Assembly (NCBI RefSeq): GCF_021130785.1
Contig: NW_025777442.1
Span: 35,100-99,099 of the forward strand
DNA: 64,000 bases
Source: Homalodisca vitripennis
Taxonomy: Eukaryota; Arthropoda; Insecta; Hemiptera; Cicadellidae
Direction: 5' to 3'
Both the position numbers and the translations under genes were made by a program. A model generated the notes under the pieces. It had not been told where the DNA came from. It saw only the letters and a list, made by a program, of their open reading frames with translations, and ran no database searches. Each line of letters begins with the position of its first letter. Within the stretch, counting starts at the first letter, position 1. Below, piece after piece: positions 1 to 10,325 of this stretch.

Positions 1-3000
1 TATGTAAATCGGTTTGTTAAATTTAACCTTTTGTTTGTACATGTGACTCGCTATACAGTTGTCGTCAAAGATGTTAAAGCATTTGAAATTTGTTTTCTTA
101 GCTTGTTTCATTGAAAATTCTTCATTTCCAAGCTTAATATCACATCTGTTTCTCACATTTTCCATAGATTTTCCAAAAACTGAGTTGTTCATCAGCTTAT
201 AAAAGTCCTTTTCAAAGTCGCTTGTAGCTTTGGTTCTCATGTGTGTGTTAAAATCAATGTATTCTTTCATAAAAGGCTTCTGATCGAATGCGATAACTCT
301 ATTCACATGTTTTAACACCATTCCTTGTTCCAGATAGAATTTCAAATTTCTCGAATGAACAACGTATTCAGTTTTATCCAGTAGAGTTGTGCAAAGTTTG
401 TTTTTATAATGTTCGGGAGCAAGAGGTAAATCCTTGTGATGTTCGTGTAAATTCGTTGGATATCCAAGATCGACTTCGAGAATATAGCCATAATCTTCGT
501 CGCCAGTGAGTTCCAAAATTGTTTCTTTCCATTCTGCAGTTGTGTAAGTTTTTGGATCCATCCACTTGATATCACTAAACGGCAGTTTTTGCATTAGGCC
601 ATACCCATAAAGGTTATTAGCATCAACGTATAACAAATAGTTTTCGGGCTTTGTCTTATCGAAATCTTTCAAATATTTGTTATTTGCTTTCACATATCGC
701 TTAATACATTGAGAAATACCTCCACGAATACCTTTTTCAATCATTAAATACATATCGTAATCGTGTATCAGTTGAAGCTCAATTTTCGTTAATTTTAACA
801 TAGCATCCCATGCGAGACTTGGAGCTGTTAGATAATGTGCCGGATCAAGTTTATAGCAATTTAAGCAAATATTTCTGAAATTTTCGAATATATCAGCAAG
901 CAATAAAAACATCTTGAATGTTGTACAAATCAGAGTAATTTCCAAGATTTTTATCTTTTAATTTGTTCCAAACGCTCAAGTAATGTTGATAATCTTTCTC
1001 AGATATGCTCTCAGCTGTCAAAAGTGAATAGAAATCTTGAATTCTCAATTCTTCTGTGTAATCAAGTTTTTCAATACTGTCGATAAATTCATAGGGAAAT
1101 ATGCCTTTTCCAGATAGAATTTTAAAGATTTCTTCTTCGTCATTTGGTTGTCTTTCTAGAATTGCGTTCAGACCATCTTGTATAAAATGATTTGTATGTT
1201 TGAAGTCTTCTTTCTTGAGGTTTTTAGCTAACTTTTCAATAGACGAGGCCATGAATCTGAACGTGTCTACAAACGAAAACTTGATGAATTTTCTTGGCTT
1301 ATCACCTTCGAATTCATAGCCATATCCAGAATTTACAGAATAATTTATATATTTTTCATCGGTGTTTGCAATCAAATCAACATTTCCATATTGTTTAGCC
1401 AATTCTTTTATGTACAAATGAGTATCGTAATTTGACATATTGTGGCAGAAAACGGGAATATTCTGAGGAAATTTCAAATTTAGATTGCAACATGCATGAG
1501 CTGCGCCTCGAAACTTGCCGGTTAAATGACAATGATCTCTCACTTTATTATAACTCTTATCTTTCCAACTATCAGGAGTAAAAACCATACTGAATTGACC
1601 CAACATCATAAGCAGACCATTCACAGATATGACAAACGTTTGAATTTTGATACGAAATTTCTTCTTCTTCTGTCAATTTCATAGGTTTCATGTTCTGAGA
1701 ATTATATTTTTTCGCTATGTATTTCGATAATTTATTGAGTTCTTCAAACAATTTTGTCGGGACGTTTTTCAAATCTTCTTCATTTTTGGCACGATAACAT
1801 ATCGGTTTGTACATGCGATTGGTCACATTCGACACTAAATATAGAGTAAAACCATAAGGAATGTGCCTCTGAATCTTGGTTGTAGTCGATCTTTGTGGAT
1901 TGTTCTTGCATGTCGGAATTTTTTCTAATATGCTCTCAAAGTCCATATAAATTACGTACGGATGGTTAAATTTCTTTTGATAATTAGTAAATTTAGTTGT
2001 TTGACCTGGAAATGGCATAATTGGCTTACAAACTTCATGATTTTTACAAATTTCTAAGTGATCTGTTAAATCTCCAGATTTGTAAAAATGGCTTAAACAT
2101 CTTCTACACAAAAATTTTCTTTCTTTATGTTTAGACAACTGCGAAGAAACAAGCTTATTTAAATCGGTTATCAAAACATAATGAGATTTATCATCTTGTT
2201 TAACATACAATAAATCAATGTTTGTTTCAGCGTCATATTTTTCAGAAATTTGTAACGGAACAATGTTAATATTTTCATCAAAACTGTAGACATTGATAGA
2301 CATTGTTGGATACTTATACTTGGAATTGTAGCTTCGTTTTTCAAATATTTGTATATCTTTCAGAGACATTGGATACTCAAAACCTGAAAATATTTCGTCA
2401 TTCACAAATTTTTCGTATTGCTTTACACGTTCACAGTCTCTTTCTGGTTTTTCAATAGCACATCTTATTGAGTAAATAAAGCAAAAATCATCTCTATTTT
2501 TTATATTTATACAAGCTTTTTTATCTTTGATATTCTTTGGTAAATCGATGTATGATCCTGCATTCATCATTTCGTGTTTGTTAAGGCTCAAAACTAGTTG
2601 TTTACAACTTTTAAATGTCCATCCGGAACCTTTATTTGGATTATTCGTTTGTTCTCGATGTGTTAATTTATTAAATTGCTTAGTAATAAAGTCGTTTACA
2701 TCAAAGATTTCGTCTGCTTTGATAGTAAAATACATTAGACATGTTTGCGGTTCACCATTCACTAAAGTTCGTTCGTATTCACATTCCAAAGAGAGATAGC
2801 CCTTCATATTTTTAACATTTTCTTGAAATTTCTCGATTAAACTTTTAATTTCTGACCGCATAATTGAAAGATATTTGTAAATTGACATGGAATTGTCGTT
2901 CAAGTTTGTTAAAATGTATTGCTTGAAAAGACCGTGTATTGAGGATAAAACTTCTACATCAATGATATTTTCGGATTTTACTTTAAGAGTTTTATCAATT

Positions 3001-3323
3001 TCTTCGATCATTTCAGACTTGGTTTTATCGTTAGTACCGATAGCCAACTTTTCAGCGATTGATTGAATTTTTTCATCTTTAAATAGATTGAGATTTTTCT
3101 TTTCAACTTTGAAATTTCTCTTTAATTCACGTAATTTCTCAATATTAAACATGTTTTCGTGATCGGCAATTTTATTTTCTCTAGCCCACTGTCTTAAATA
3201 ATTTAGTTCATTATTGTAAATTTGCTTGTTTTTTTCATGACTTTTAGAATTATAATGGCGATCATAGTTTTTTCTTAAAATTTCTATTTTGCAGAACGGA
3301 CATGATATTTTATCGCGCTCCAT
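1..3323 (-). pseudogene. Protein-primed family B DNA polymerase, frame-broken and cut by the left edge (Polinton/adintovirus-like)
   Basis: Replicative DNA polymerase of the protein-primed B family (DNA_pol_B_2), as found in Polintons/Mavericks, adintoviruses and related linear elements. The ATG is at 3323 and reading runs leftward. The first segment (3323-1572, 583 codons) opens with a C2H2-like finger (C-X2-C-X11-H-X5-H). A second finger lies near 2110-2030, and an exonuclease I motif (YMDFES) lies near 1945. A second frame (about 1624-893) has the VRDHCHLTGKFRGAAH block and an exonuclease II-like NxxNYD segment. A third frame, open from 900 to base 1, has palm motif A (YVDANNLYG) and motif B (KLMNNSVFG). 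Motif C and the thumb would lie left of the window. Frame breaks near 1600 and 897 make this copy non-functional as read, unless they are assembly errors. Family assignment is secure; the exact element class is inference. Confidence 0.85.
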
Positions 3324-3336
3324 TTAGATAGAAAAA
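3321..3336 (-). promoter_or_regulatory. Start-site leader TTTTTCTATCTAAATG of the polymerase gene
   Basis: Read on the minus strand, the polymerase ATG is preceded by TTTTTCTATCTAA. The divergent small ORF has TTTTTTCTATTTAA in front of its ATG, and the third ORF at 7979 has a looser TTTTCTACTAAATAAACAAC. The first two end in TAAATGGAG. A shared leader suggests an element-specific promoter or initiator, but this is inference. Confidence 0.4.
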
Positions 3337-4002
3337 TTTATTTAACTAAATGGTGATTGTAAACCAACGATTGCGCCTCTCACGGCGTGATATCACTACG
3401 GATATGACGCAGGCGAAGCGATTATCGTGATGGTCGGTCTGTAGTAGCACACCTCGACTGTCATTAATACACACAGCGCAATCTTTCGGAACTAAAATGT
3501 CGGTAATGCAGATTTGCTTTTAAGAATAAAAATTGTGTTCCCGTTTACTATTATAACATTTTCTTTTTCAAAATGTTAGATAATTTTACCTATTTTAAAT
3601 ATGCGTACATTTTGTTACTTGTAATTTTCAAATTATATTTTAAATTAATTTCTTAAATTTTTACTTCTCGATGGGCTGTTGTATTGTGTTGCTGAGTATA
3701 TATGTCCGCGAATTCGGTTTGGACGGTTAGGAAGTTTACTTCTGAACTGTTTCAATGCGAGTGGCCATAGCGGAGAAACACCAAGTTCAGAAGTATTCAG
3801 ATCGTATTCCGGAACCATTTCTCTATCCGTATCTCGCTCTTCTCTCTCTCTCTAGCCTGAATATAGATCCTAGCCTATAAACGGCAGAAGTGATCGTGTC
3901 ATAGGCATAAAAAGAGAGGGAGAGAGAAAGAGACAGAGGGAGGAGAAAAGGTCGACCGAGAAATGGTTTTGCACTTTTTGACTTTGAATTTTTTCTATTT
4001 AA
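3324..4002. promoter_or_regulatory. Divergent intergenic region between the polymerase and the small ORF
   Basis: This 679-base spacer separates two genes transcribed away from each other, so it should hold both promoters. It contains a strong 12-bp-arm hairpin (3737-3795). A CT-rich run at 3837-3854 is roughly complementary to a GA-rich run at 3911-3945. Both start codons are preceded by nearly the same T-rich leader. No canonical TATA box can be assigned with confidence. Promoter function is inferred from gene orientation. Confidence 0.5.
3737..3795. repeat. Inverted repeat with perfect 12-bp arms
   Basis: TACTTCTGAACT (3737-3748) and its exact reverse complement AGTTCAGAAGTA (3784-3795) enclose a 35-base loop. 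The loop also holds complementary GTTTC and GAAAC. It lies in the divergent promoter region. It could be a cruciform, a protein-binding site or an RNA hairpin; no function is established. Confidence 0.6.
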
Positions 4003-4005
4003 ATG
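3989..4005 (+). promoter_or_regulatory. Start-site leader TTTTTTCTATTTAAATG of the small ORF
   Basis: This is the plus-strand counterpart of the polymerase leader. It differs at one position in the 14 bases before the ATG, apart from the length of the T run. It supports 4003 as the true start of the small ORF. Confidence 0.4.
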
Positions 4006-4308
4006 GAGTTCTTGAAAGAGTTAAATGATATTGGAGAATGTAAGTTTAAAGAGTATAAGAAGTTAAATGAATTGGAAGAAAGGAAGAAACATAGAATCTT
4101 GAATTTGGAGAAAATTAAAGATAAATTCGGGTTTACAATAATTGCCGAGTTGGAAGATTGTAAAGTACACTTGCCGAACAGATTTTTGACTGTTTTGGAT
4201 GAGAAAAAGATTAAAGAATTAAACAAAAATGAAAAATTACACTTGATTGTTACTGGAAAGAAGACTATAAAAGATAAAGAAATTATAACAATTAACTTTG
4301 TAGAATAA
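4003..4308 (+). CDS. Small basic protein of the polymerase element, possible OB-fold nucleic-acid-binding protein
   Basis: An intact ORF of 101 residues starting MEFLKELNDIGECKFKEYKK and ending ITINFVE. It is rich in Lys and Glu. The middle (KDKFGFTIIAELEDCKVHLPNRF, about residues 44-66) followed by a second short beta-rich stretch (LHLIVTGKKTI) looks like a small beta-barrel such as an OB fold; this is a visual judgement. I recall similar small ORFs beside arthropod polymerase elements but cannot name the family. It is divergently transcribed from the polymerase, 679 bases away, with a matching start leader. A single-stranded DNA-binding replication accessory would fit. The intact frame beside a broken polymerase is notable. 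The antisense frame over the same bases is taken as a shadow. Confidence 0.55.
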   Translation: MEFLKELNDIGECKFKEYKKLNELEERKKHRILNLEKIKDKFGFTIIAELEDCKVHLPNRFLTVLDEKKIKELNKNEKLHLIVTGKKTIKDKEIITINFVE

Positions 4309-4318
4309 AGTCTTAACT

Positions 4319-4762
4319 CTAAAACTTGCAGTCCCTCCCCACGTCATAGTACTGTTTTGATAACCATAGTTGGTGTCTTTCTTCATAGGAATCACATGGA
4401 ATATTATCTACAGTAATACCTTTTGTTTCACACAAAATGTGGCTATATTCTATAAGAAAAATTCTATAATGCTCTTTAATGAATTGTGTTGATAAATCTT
4501 GATACTCACAAAAATTCCTAAGAAATTCATCAATTAAGTCTTGATTATCTTGAAAGGACGTATAATATGGGAAAAATGTCATAAAAAAACGATGAAAACT
4601 CTCTGTTTGTTTATTTTTTACTTTCTTTTCAATATCTTTCGTAATTATATTAAATATGTAATCCCTTACTTTTTTAGTTTTTTGCCGATAGTAAAACACT
4701 CCATTAGACGTTTTTTCTGCAAAAGACTTTACAAGTTCTTTGAATTCTGTATCATTTAAGGA
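4319..4762 (-). pseudogene. 3' part of an unrecognised element gene, separated from its 5' part by a LINE
   Basis: Reading leftward, an open frame enters directly from the LINE tail near 4762 with LNDTEFKELVKSFAEK and runs about 147 codons to a stop at 4319. There is no plausible start codon inside it: the first methionine-like start would be GTG, which is unlikely in a eukaryote. It ends 10 bases from the stop of the small plus-strand ORF, so the two genes converge. The protein is rich in aromatic and charged residues and matches no family I recognise. The ATG-bearing 5' fragment at 7979-7885 probably belongs to the same gene. Confidence 0.5.
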
Positions 4763-4765
4763 AAG

Positions 4766-4806
4766 TATTTATTTATTTATTTATTTATTTTTTATTTATT
4801 TTATTT
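4766..4806. repeat. (ATTT)n microsatellite forming the LINE tail
   Basis: On the plus strand this is repeated TTTA/ATTT. Read in the LINE's orientation it is an AAAT-type 3' tail. Confidence 0.75.
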
Positions 4807-5624
4807 ATAAACAGTTGTTTTACATAGTCTTGGCCTCACCAAGTTCTACAAAACTTGTCGGTGAGGACCACTTGAAAAAGTAAATAGAACACATTGATAC
4901 AAATATTCAACTTTTAACTTTCTTTTAATTTACTAAACTATAAACTCAAATTCGGCGGTTTAGGGCAGGCACTAGCTTAGATATCTTGGTATGTGTGGTA
5001 AATTTGATCGAAACAGTATAATTTTTTTAAATAATACTTAATAGTAATAGTTAAAATCAAACGCATATTTGAGTCCCTAAAAATCCTAATTAATTCTTCC
5101 CTCAGCAACGACGAATGGCAACCCTGTCATCAGGAAATCTGACAACGCCGGCTACCGGAATTCCCAAATCTCCTTATCTCTAAACAAATAAGCAAATAAA
5201 ACCTGCCCTCAGTCAAATTCCAATATGTTTCTAGAGTGGACAGTGCGGTACTCAATCCGCTACTCGCTTTAACATGACTGAGGAGGTACGGGAACTCCGG
5301 CGCGCGCGGGTACTGTGTGTGTGCTCCCCTTGTAGTGTTCACGGTGTGTCGGTGTTTGTGTGCGTTAGTTATAGTGTGTGTCAATGCTAGTGTGTTTAAA
5401 TTGTCCAATTAGGTTAAATATGTGTGTGCGCAACACCGTGCTGTGGTGCTCCCTGTGAGGTTTATAGCCATTCATCGCCACTAACAACGGAGAGAGAAAC
5501 AGAAACCATAAATAACATTCTTAAAAAACTAATAAAAATATGAAAACTAACATGTAATCAATTTATTTTTAAAGCTAGAGTATCAACGGTACAACAAAAT
5601 CTAACACCAAGCATAAAATACAGA

Positions 5625-6640
5625 TAAACCACCAATTAACGATTTACAATAAATATTTAACATATAAATAACAATGTCAGAATAATTTATTTACTTTCAA
5701 AACTGTGCTCTCAAAGCTTTAAACATCAGTGATTAACACTATGATATAATTCAAATAGCCAACAATATAATCTATAAATAGATAACGAGTAACAATAAAT
5801 TATCAGAGAAAATAACAATGTTAACCACTAATTAACGATTTACAATAAATATTTAACATATAAATAACAATGTCAGAATAACTTATTTACTTCCAAAACT
5901 GTGCTCTCAAAGCTTTAAATATCAGTGATTAACACTATGATATAATTCAAATAGCCAACAATATAATCTATAAATAGGTAACGAGTAACAATAAATTATC
6001 AGAGAAAATAACAATGTTAACCACTAATTAACGATTTACAATAAATATTTAACATATACAGAAAGTAACAATGTCAGAATAACTTATTTACTTCTAAAAC
6101 TGTGCCCTCAAAGCTTTAAATAACAGTAATTAACATTATGATATAATTCAAATAGCCAACAATATAATCTATAAATAGGTACCGAGTAACAATAAATTAT
6201 CAGAGAAAATAACAATGTTAACCACTAATTAACGATTTACAATAAATATTTAACATATACAGAAAGTAACAATGTCAGAATAACTTATTTACTTCTAAAA
6301 CTGTGCCCTCAAAGCTTTAAATAACAGTAATTAACATTATGATATAATTCAAATAGCCAGCAATATAATCTATAAATAGGTAACGAGTAACAATAAATTA
6401 TCAGAGAAAATAACAATGTTAACCACTAATTAACGATTTACAATAAATATTTAACATATACAGTAAGTAACAATGTCAGAATAACTCATTTACTTCTTAA
6501 ACTGTGCCCTCAAAGCTTTAAATAACAGTGATTAACATTATGATATAACACAAATAGCCAACAATATAATCTATAAATAGATAACGAGAAACAATAAATT
6601 ATCAGCGAAAATAACAATGTTACAATTAATATAACAATCC
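5625..6640. repeat. About five tandem copies of a 196-201 bp AT-rich unit
   Basis: The anchor GATTTACAATAAATATTTAA recurs at 5641, 5837, 6033, 6234 and 6435, giving spacings of 196, 196, 201 and 201. The last two units carry an extra AGAAAG or AGTAAG after ACATATAC. Each unit also holds AACTGTGCYCTCAAAGCTTTAAA and GATATAATTCAAATAGCCA. The array sits between the RT stop and the 3' tail of the LINE, so it is probably part of its 3' untranslated region or a later insertion. Confidence 0.9.
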
Positions 6641-6859
6641 GTTCAACTGCAGGCCCACGATACGCAGTGTTCAGTGTTTGTGTCACTTGTCACGTCATTC
6701 AGTGCACCCGAGTGATGTCCACTGTGTATATATGCATATGGTATAACAATCCAATGTGTGTCAGTGAAACAGTATTTCACAGTGATCCAAAGCAAGTTGT
6801 CGGTGTTTCATCACTATTACGCCATTGCGGTTTTCTTTCTCAGGTAAATCTCAGTTTAA

Positions 6860-7884
6860 TTACATTTCTAAGTTTAATAGCCATAGTTCAATACATTTTT
6901 TGTAAGTCTTTAAGTGTGGTATATTCTCAATTTCATCCGGCAATGCATTAAATAACTTTGGGACTATATAATTCGGCAATCTACGCCCGTACACGGTGTT
7001 GGGAATAGGTGTGACATATTTAATAACATTCCTTGTGTTAAATTTCCTTCTATACTTTTTTTTAAATTCCATATTGCCATAATATTTTGTCATGATATTT
7101 AACGTGTACAAACCCTTTGGCGTTAGTTGTCCTGCATAACTGTACATATATTCTCTTATACCTAAGTTTTGATGAGAGCCGTTACCAAACAGTGCCCTTA
7201 AACATTTTTTTTGAAGACCAGCTATTATATTTAAATGGCTTACTGCTGCTGTTCCCCACACAGATACACCATATCTTATATGTGACTCAATCAATGCTTT
7301 GTATACTGATAGTTTTGCATTCTCACTAAGTTTATTTCTAAGTTTATGCATCATGGCAGTGCCGGGACATAGCTTTCTGTGCAATCTACTCACATGATCA
7401 CTCCACGTTAATTTATTATCTACAATCAGACCTAGATATGATGTACTCTGAACCATGGCTATATTCTCACATTCACACAAGCTCTGCTCATGCAGGCACT
7501 CACAGCTATGATATTTAATACTTATATCAATATTAATTTTCATGTTCTTAGGACATATATGCATGATGCTAGTCTTTTCTTTGTTAATAATAAGTCCTTT
7601 GTCATGACTCCACTTAGTGAACTTCTTAAATTCCTCCTGTAAAATATCTTGTACTCTCTGTAAGTTTTTATGCTGTGTCACCAATACCACATCATCTGCG
7701 TATGCAAAAATCTCACACATTGTAATTTTATTCAATATTTCGTTTAGATAAATATTAAACAGAGCTGGTCCGATCTGGCTTCCCTGAGGCACCCCATATT
7801 TTGTATTCTTCTCTTCACTCAGCACGCCTACTGCTTTAACGACAAAGCTTCTGTCCTTAAGATAGCTTGTGAACCATCTAGGTT
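6860..7884 (-). pseudogene. LINE reverse transcriptase, C-terminal part
   Basis: Starting at the truncation (WFTSYLKDRSF near 7876), an uninterrupted frame of about 340 codons ends at 6860. It shows RT motifs YGVPQGSQIGPALFNIYLN and FAYADDVVLV, the thumb region (SYLGLIVDNKLTWSDHV), and the usual C-terminal LINE segment (ESHIRYGVSVWGTA, then a helical tail). The endonuclease domain and ORF1 are missing. Domain order and motifs fit the jockey group. It cannot be autonomous because of the 5' truncation, although this part has no stop. Confidence 0.85.
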
Positions 7885-7979
7885 ATCAACTGTTCTTTAA
7901 AATGTTTTGGTAATTCGTTGAATTCATCTTTGTTGCACTGTTTTAATGCTAGAAATTGTAGAGACTTTGGTGAGTTCAT
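7885..7979 (-). pseudogene. 5' part of the LINE-interrupted element gene
   Basis: From an ATG at 7979 reading leftward, about 32 codons (beginning MNSPKSLQFLALKQ, then ELPKHFKEQLI) run to a stop exactly where the LINE reverse transcriptase sequence begins. The leader TTTTCTACTAAATAAACAAC upstream resembles those of the polymerase and the small ORF. The residue pattern faintly recalls an F-box or SOCS-like helical start, but this is not firm. Its likely continuation is at 4762-4319. No clear target-site duplication joins the two flanks, so some bases may have been lost. Confidence 0.4.
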
Positions 7980-8353
7980 GTTGTTTATTTAGTAGAAAAG
8001 TTTTTTATTAAAGTACAGTATGTTTTTAGTAAAAATGTTTTAAATTGATTAAATTTTATTAAGATAAATCCTTTATTCGTAGCAGATTTGACAACATTTT
8101 ACAAAGCACAGCTTAAGAAAGTAGAAGCTCAGATTTGGTTAATTTTTCATTCCACAGAGTAGATAGTAATGTACCGATCGCTTTTGGAGACGAACGACTG
8201 TAGATTCGGTTAATTTTTCATTGAGATTTGCTGTGTTATTTCTCAGCTTCCTTTATGGTACATTGAACAGAATTTTACATTGCTTTTCGGTCGGCTCCGA
8301 AAGTGCGCCAGGAACCCCATATTACTATCTACTTATATATATATATATATATA
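7980..8353. other. Non-coding flank with a short direct repeat and (TA)n
   Basis: No gene is seen. The 16-mer GGTTAATTTTTCATT(C/G) occurs twice about 75 bases apart (8137 and 8208), each after an AGATT. A (TA)n run at 8334-8355 abuts the following transposon and supplies its TA target. The promoter of the interrupted element gene, reading leftward, would lie in the first bases. Confidence 0.5.
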
Positions 8354-8355
8354 TA

Positions 8356-8912
8356 CAGGGTGTTCTGAAAAAAGGTGCCCATAAGTCAGGGCGTGATTCC
8401 TCACATCAAAATAAGAAAAAAGGTCTAATTAACATAGGTCCGAAAATGCTTAGTTACCAAGTTATACAGGGTGAAAGATTTCGTCTGAATTTCAGTTCCC
8501 CTGCTGCAACGAAGCCCTACGGGTATTTGTTGGCTGTTAATTAAGATGTACAATTTAGCGTACTTTATGTAAAATGAACTGGAAAATTGAATAAAACCAT
8601 TTCCAGACCTGTAGCTACAGTAATTTTTAAGATATGTGACGAAATACGCGAAACTTGGTCCCGAAAAACAAGTTACATTTAGGTTTGAAGCAGATTTACT
8701 ATGTTAAATGTACAATAAACACAAAATATTTTTTCACGGTACTTGTAGAAAATTTAATTTCGAAGAGAAAGATGTAAAATAAGTCTATAATAGACAAACG
8801 CAAACTTTAAAAAATAATCCTTAATTACATACAAAACGCATGAAAAATAGACAAAATCTGTTAAGCTCTCTACAAATGTAATATTGAAATTAAAACAGCT
8901 GTTTTATTAAAA
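8356..8912 (+). repeat. Left terminal inverted repeat
   Basis: Reverse-complementary to 10326-10883 over about 557 bases with only scattered mismatches. Confidence 0.9.
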
Positions 8913-9114
8913 TATTTGATTTGAGAAACAAAATCATTTCTATTTAAAACATATGTTTTAACAATGTAACATTGTTTATAATAATTTAAATAAACATTAC
9001 AAGCAGCTATTTTTCCATTGCTCATTAAGTGCGTGTGTTGATCTGTACTTTAATACAAGTTAGTGCGAGTGCCGTTGAAGTTAATTTTTGATAGCTAATA
9101 ATATCTTATTCATC

Positions 9115-10204
9115 ATGGCAGGTAATATGAATATTATGTACACTAATGGTGAAATGGCAGACATGCATTTAATGTACGGTCTTGCACATTGCAACAGTAG
9201 TCAGGCTAGACGACTCTATCAGGAACATTTTCCTCATAGACAGTTACCGACTCATAAAATGTTTTCTTCCATTCATAGAAGGCTAAGCGAGACGGGAACC
9301 TTTAAATCTGGAAAATTTGGTAGATCAGGACGGCCACGTACAACGTGTACAGCTGAATTGGAGGAGGGCGTGTTGGACGAAATAGAGAATCATCCTGGAA
9401 GAAGTACTAGAGAACTAGCCTTGGATTTCGGTGTTAGTAATTCAATTGTCTGGAAGATTTTACACGAGCAGCAGTTGCATTCTTATCGCTATCAAAGGGT
9501 CCAGGCTCTTTTGCCTCGAGATTACTTTCCTCGTGTTCAGCTACGCCAATGGCTTATCCGAAGGTGCAGAAATCCACATTTTTTAAATTACATTATCTTT
9601 ACTGATGAAGCAAAATTTTCAAGAATGGCTATTCTTAACACCCACAATACTCACATGTGGGCAATTGAAAAATCCACGTGCTATTTCAGAGAACCGTCAC
9701 CAATATCAGTTTTCTATAAACGTATGGGCTGCTATTCTGGGTGATAAAATTTTTATTAGTTTTTTACCTGATACGCTCAATGGTGAAAATTATTTACATT
9801 TCTTGACGACTAATCTGAATGAGTTACTCGAAGATGTGCCACTATACACATGCAACAACATGTGGTTCATGCAGGATGGAGCTCCAGCTCATTACACATT
9901 ACAAGTAAGAGAATTTTTAAATGAAGCATATCCAAACAGATGGATTGGTCGAGGAGCCCCAGTAGCATGGCCTGCAAGGTCACCTGACCTCAATCCTCTA
10001 GACTTTTTCTTATGGGGACATTTAAAGACGCTTGTCTACGACTCGCCTGTGGATACCATAGAAGAGTTGCGAATAAGGATTGTTAACGGGATTCAAAGGA
10101 TACGTGAGACACCTGGGATCTTCGAAAGAGTTCGGCAGTCTATGAGAAGACGGCTGGATGCTTGTATTTTGAATGAGGGGAAACATTTTGAACATCTACT
10201 GTGA
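9115..10204 (+). pseudogene. DD41D-type mariner/Tc1 transposase with one frame break
   Basis: The start is taken at ATG 9115 (CATCATGG context, MAGNMNIMYTNGEMADMH). An N-terminal helix-turn-helix region is followed by a second HTH with GRSGRPRTT and STRELALDFGVSNSIVWKIL. The DDE domain has the first Asp in FTDEAKFS (about 9602), the second in FMQDGAPAHY, and the third in SPDLNPLDFFLWG, with 41 residues between the last two. The first frame runs to 9744 and a second takes over by about 9690-9700, so there is one frame break between the first and second catalytic Asp. Otherwise the frames are open to 10204. Known DD41D families include rosa-like elements; exact family placement needs alignment. 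Confidence 0.85.
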
Positions 10205-10325
10205 CGTGGTTAGTTTTTTAGGACAAGTGTAACTTTTTTGTTGAATGATAATTCAGATAACTTTTTTATGTATGATTGTTAAAAAATATTTACTTGATAA
10301 AAAATAATAGTAACTCATTAATTTT

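Larger units (their letters stand above)
4766..7884 (-). mobile_element. 5'-truncated jockey-like non-LTR retrotransposon (LINE)
   Basis: The element runs leftward from a truncated reverse transcriptase (7884) to an A-rich (AAAT)n tail at 4766-4806. About 2 kb separates the RT stop from the tail. That stretch includes a tandem array (5625-6640), a CpG-richer stretch (5100-5460) and a short segment at 4825-4875 with complementary halves (GGCCTCACCAAG and TTGTCGGTGAGG) close to the tail. The insertion splits an ORF of the polymerase element, so it is younger than that element. The truncated 5' end and A-rich simple tail are typical of target-primed reverse transcription. Confidence 0.75.

Noticed and set aside
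342..575. Minus-strand 77-codon ORF within the polymerase
   Set aside because: Wrong frame. The frame carrying the YVDANNLYG motif is continuously open over the same bases.
3999..4226. Minus-strand ORF opposite the small element gene
   Set aside because: Low-complexity Phe/Ser/Leu-rich shadow. The plus frame has a better start context and protein-like composition.
5130..5408. Minus-strand ORF in the CpG-richer part of the LINE
   Set aside because: Composed of GT/CA-rich words, with no domain. Probably untranslated LINE sequence.
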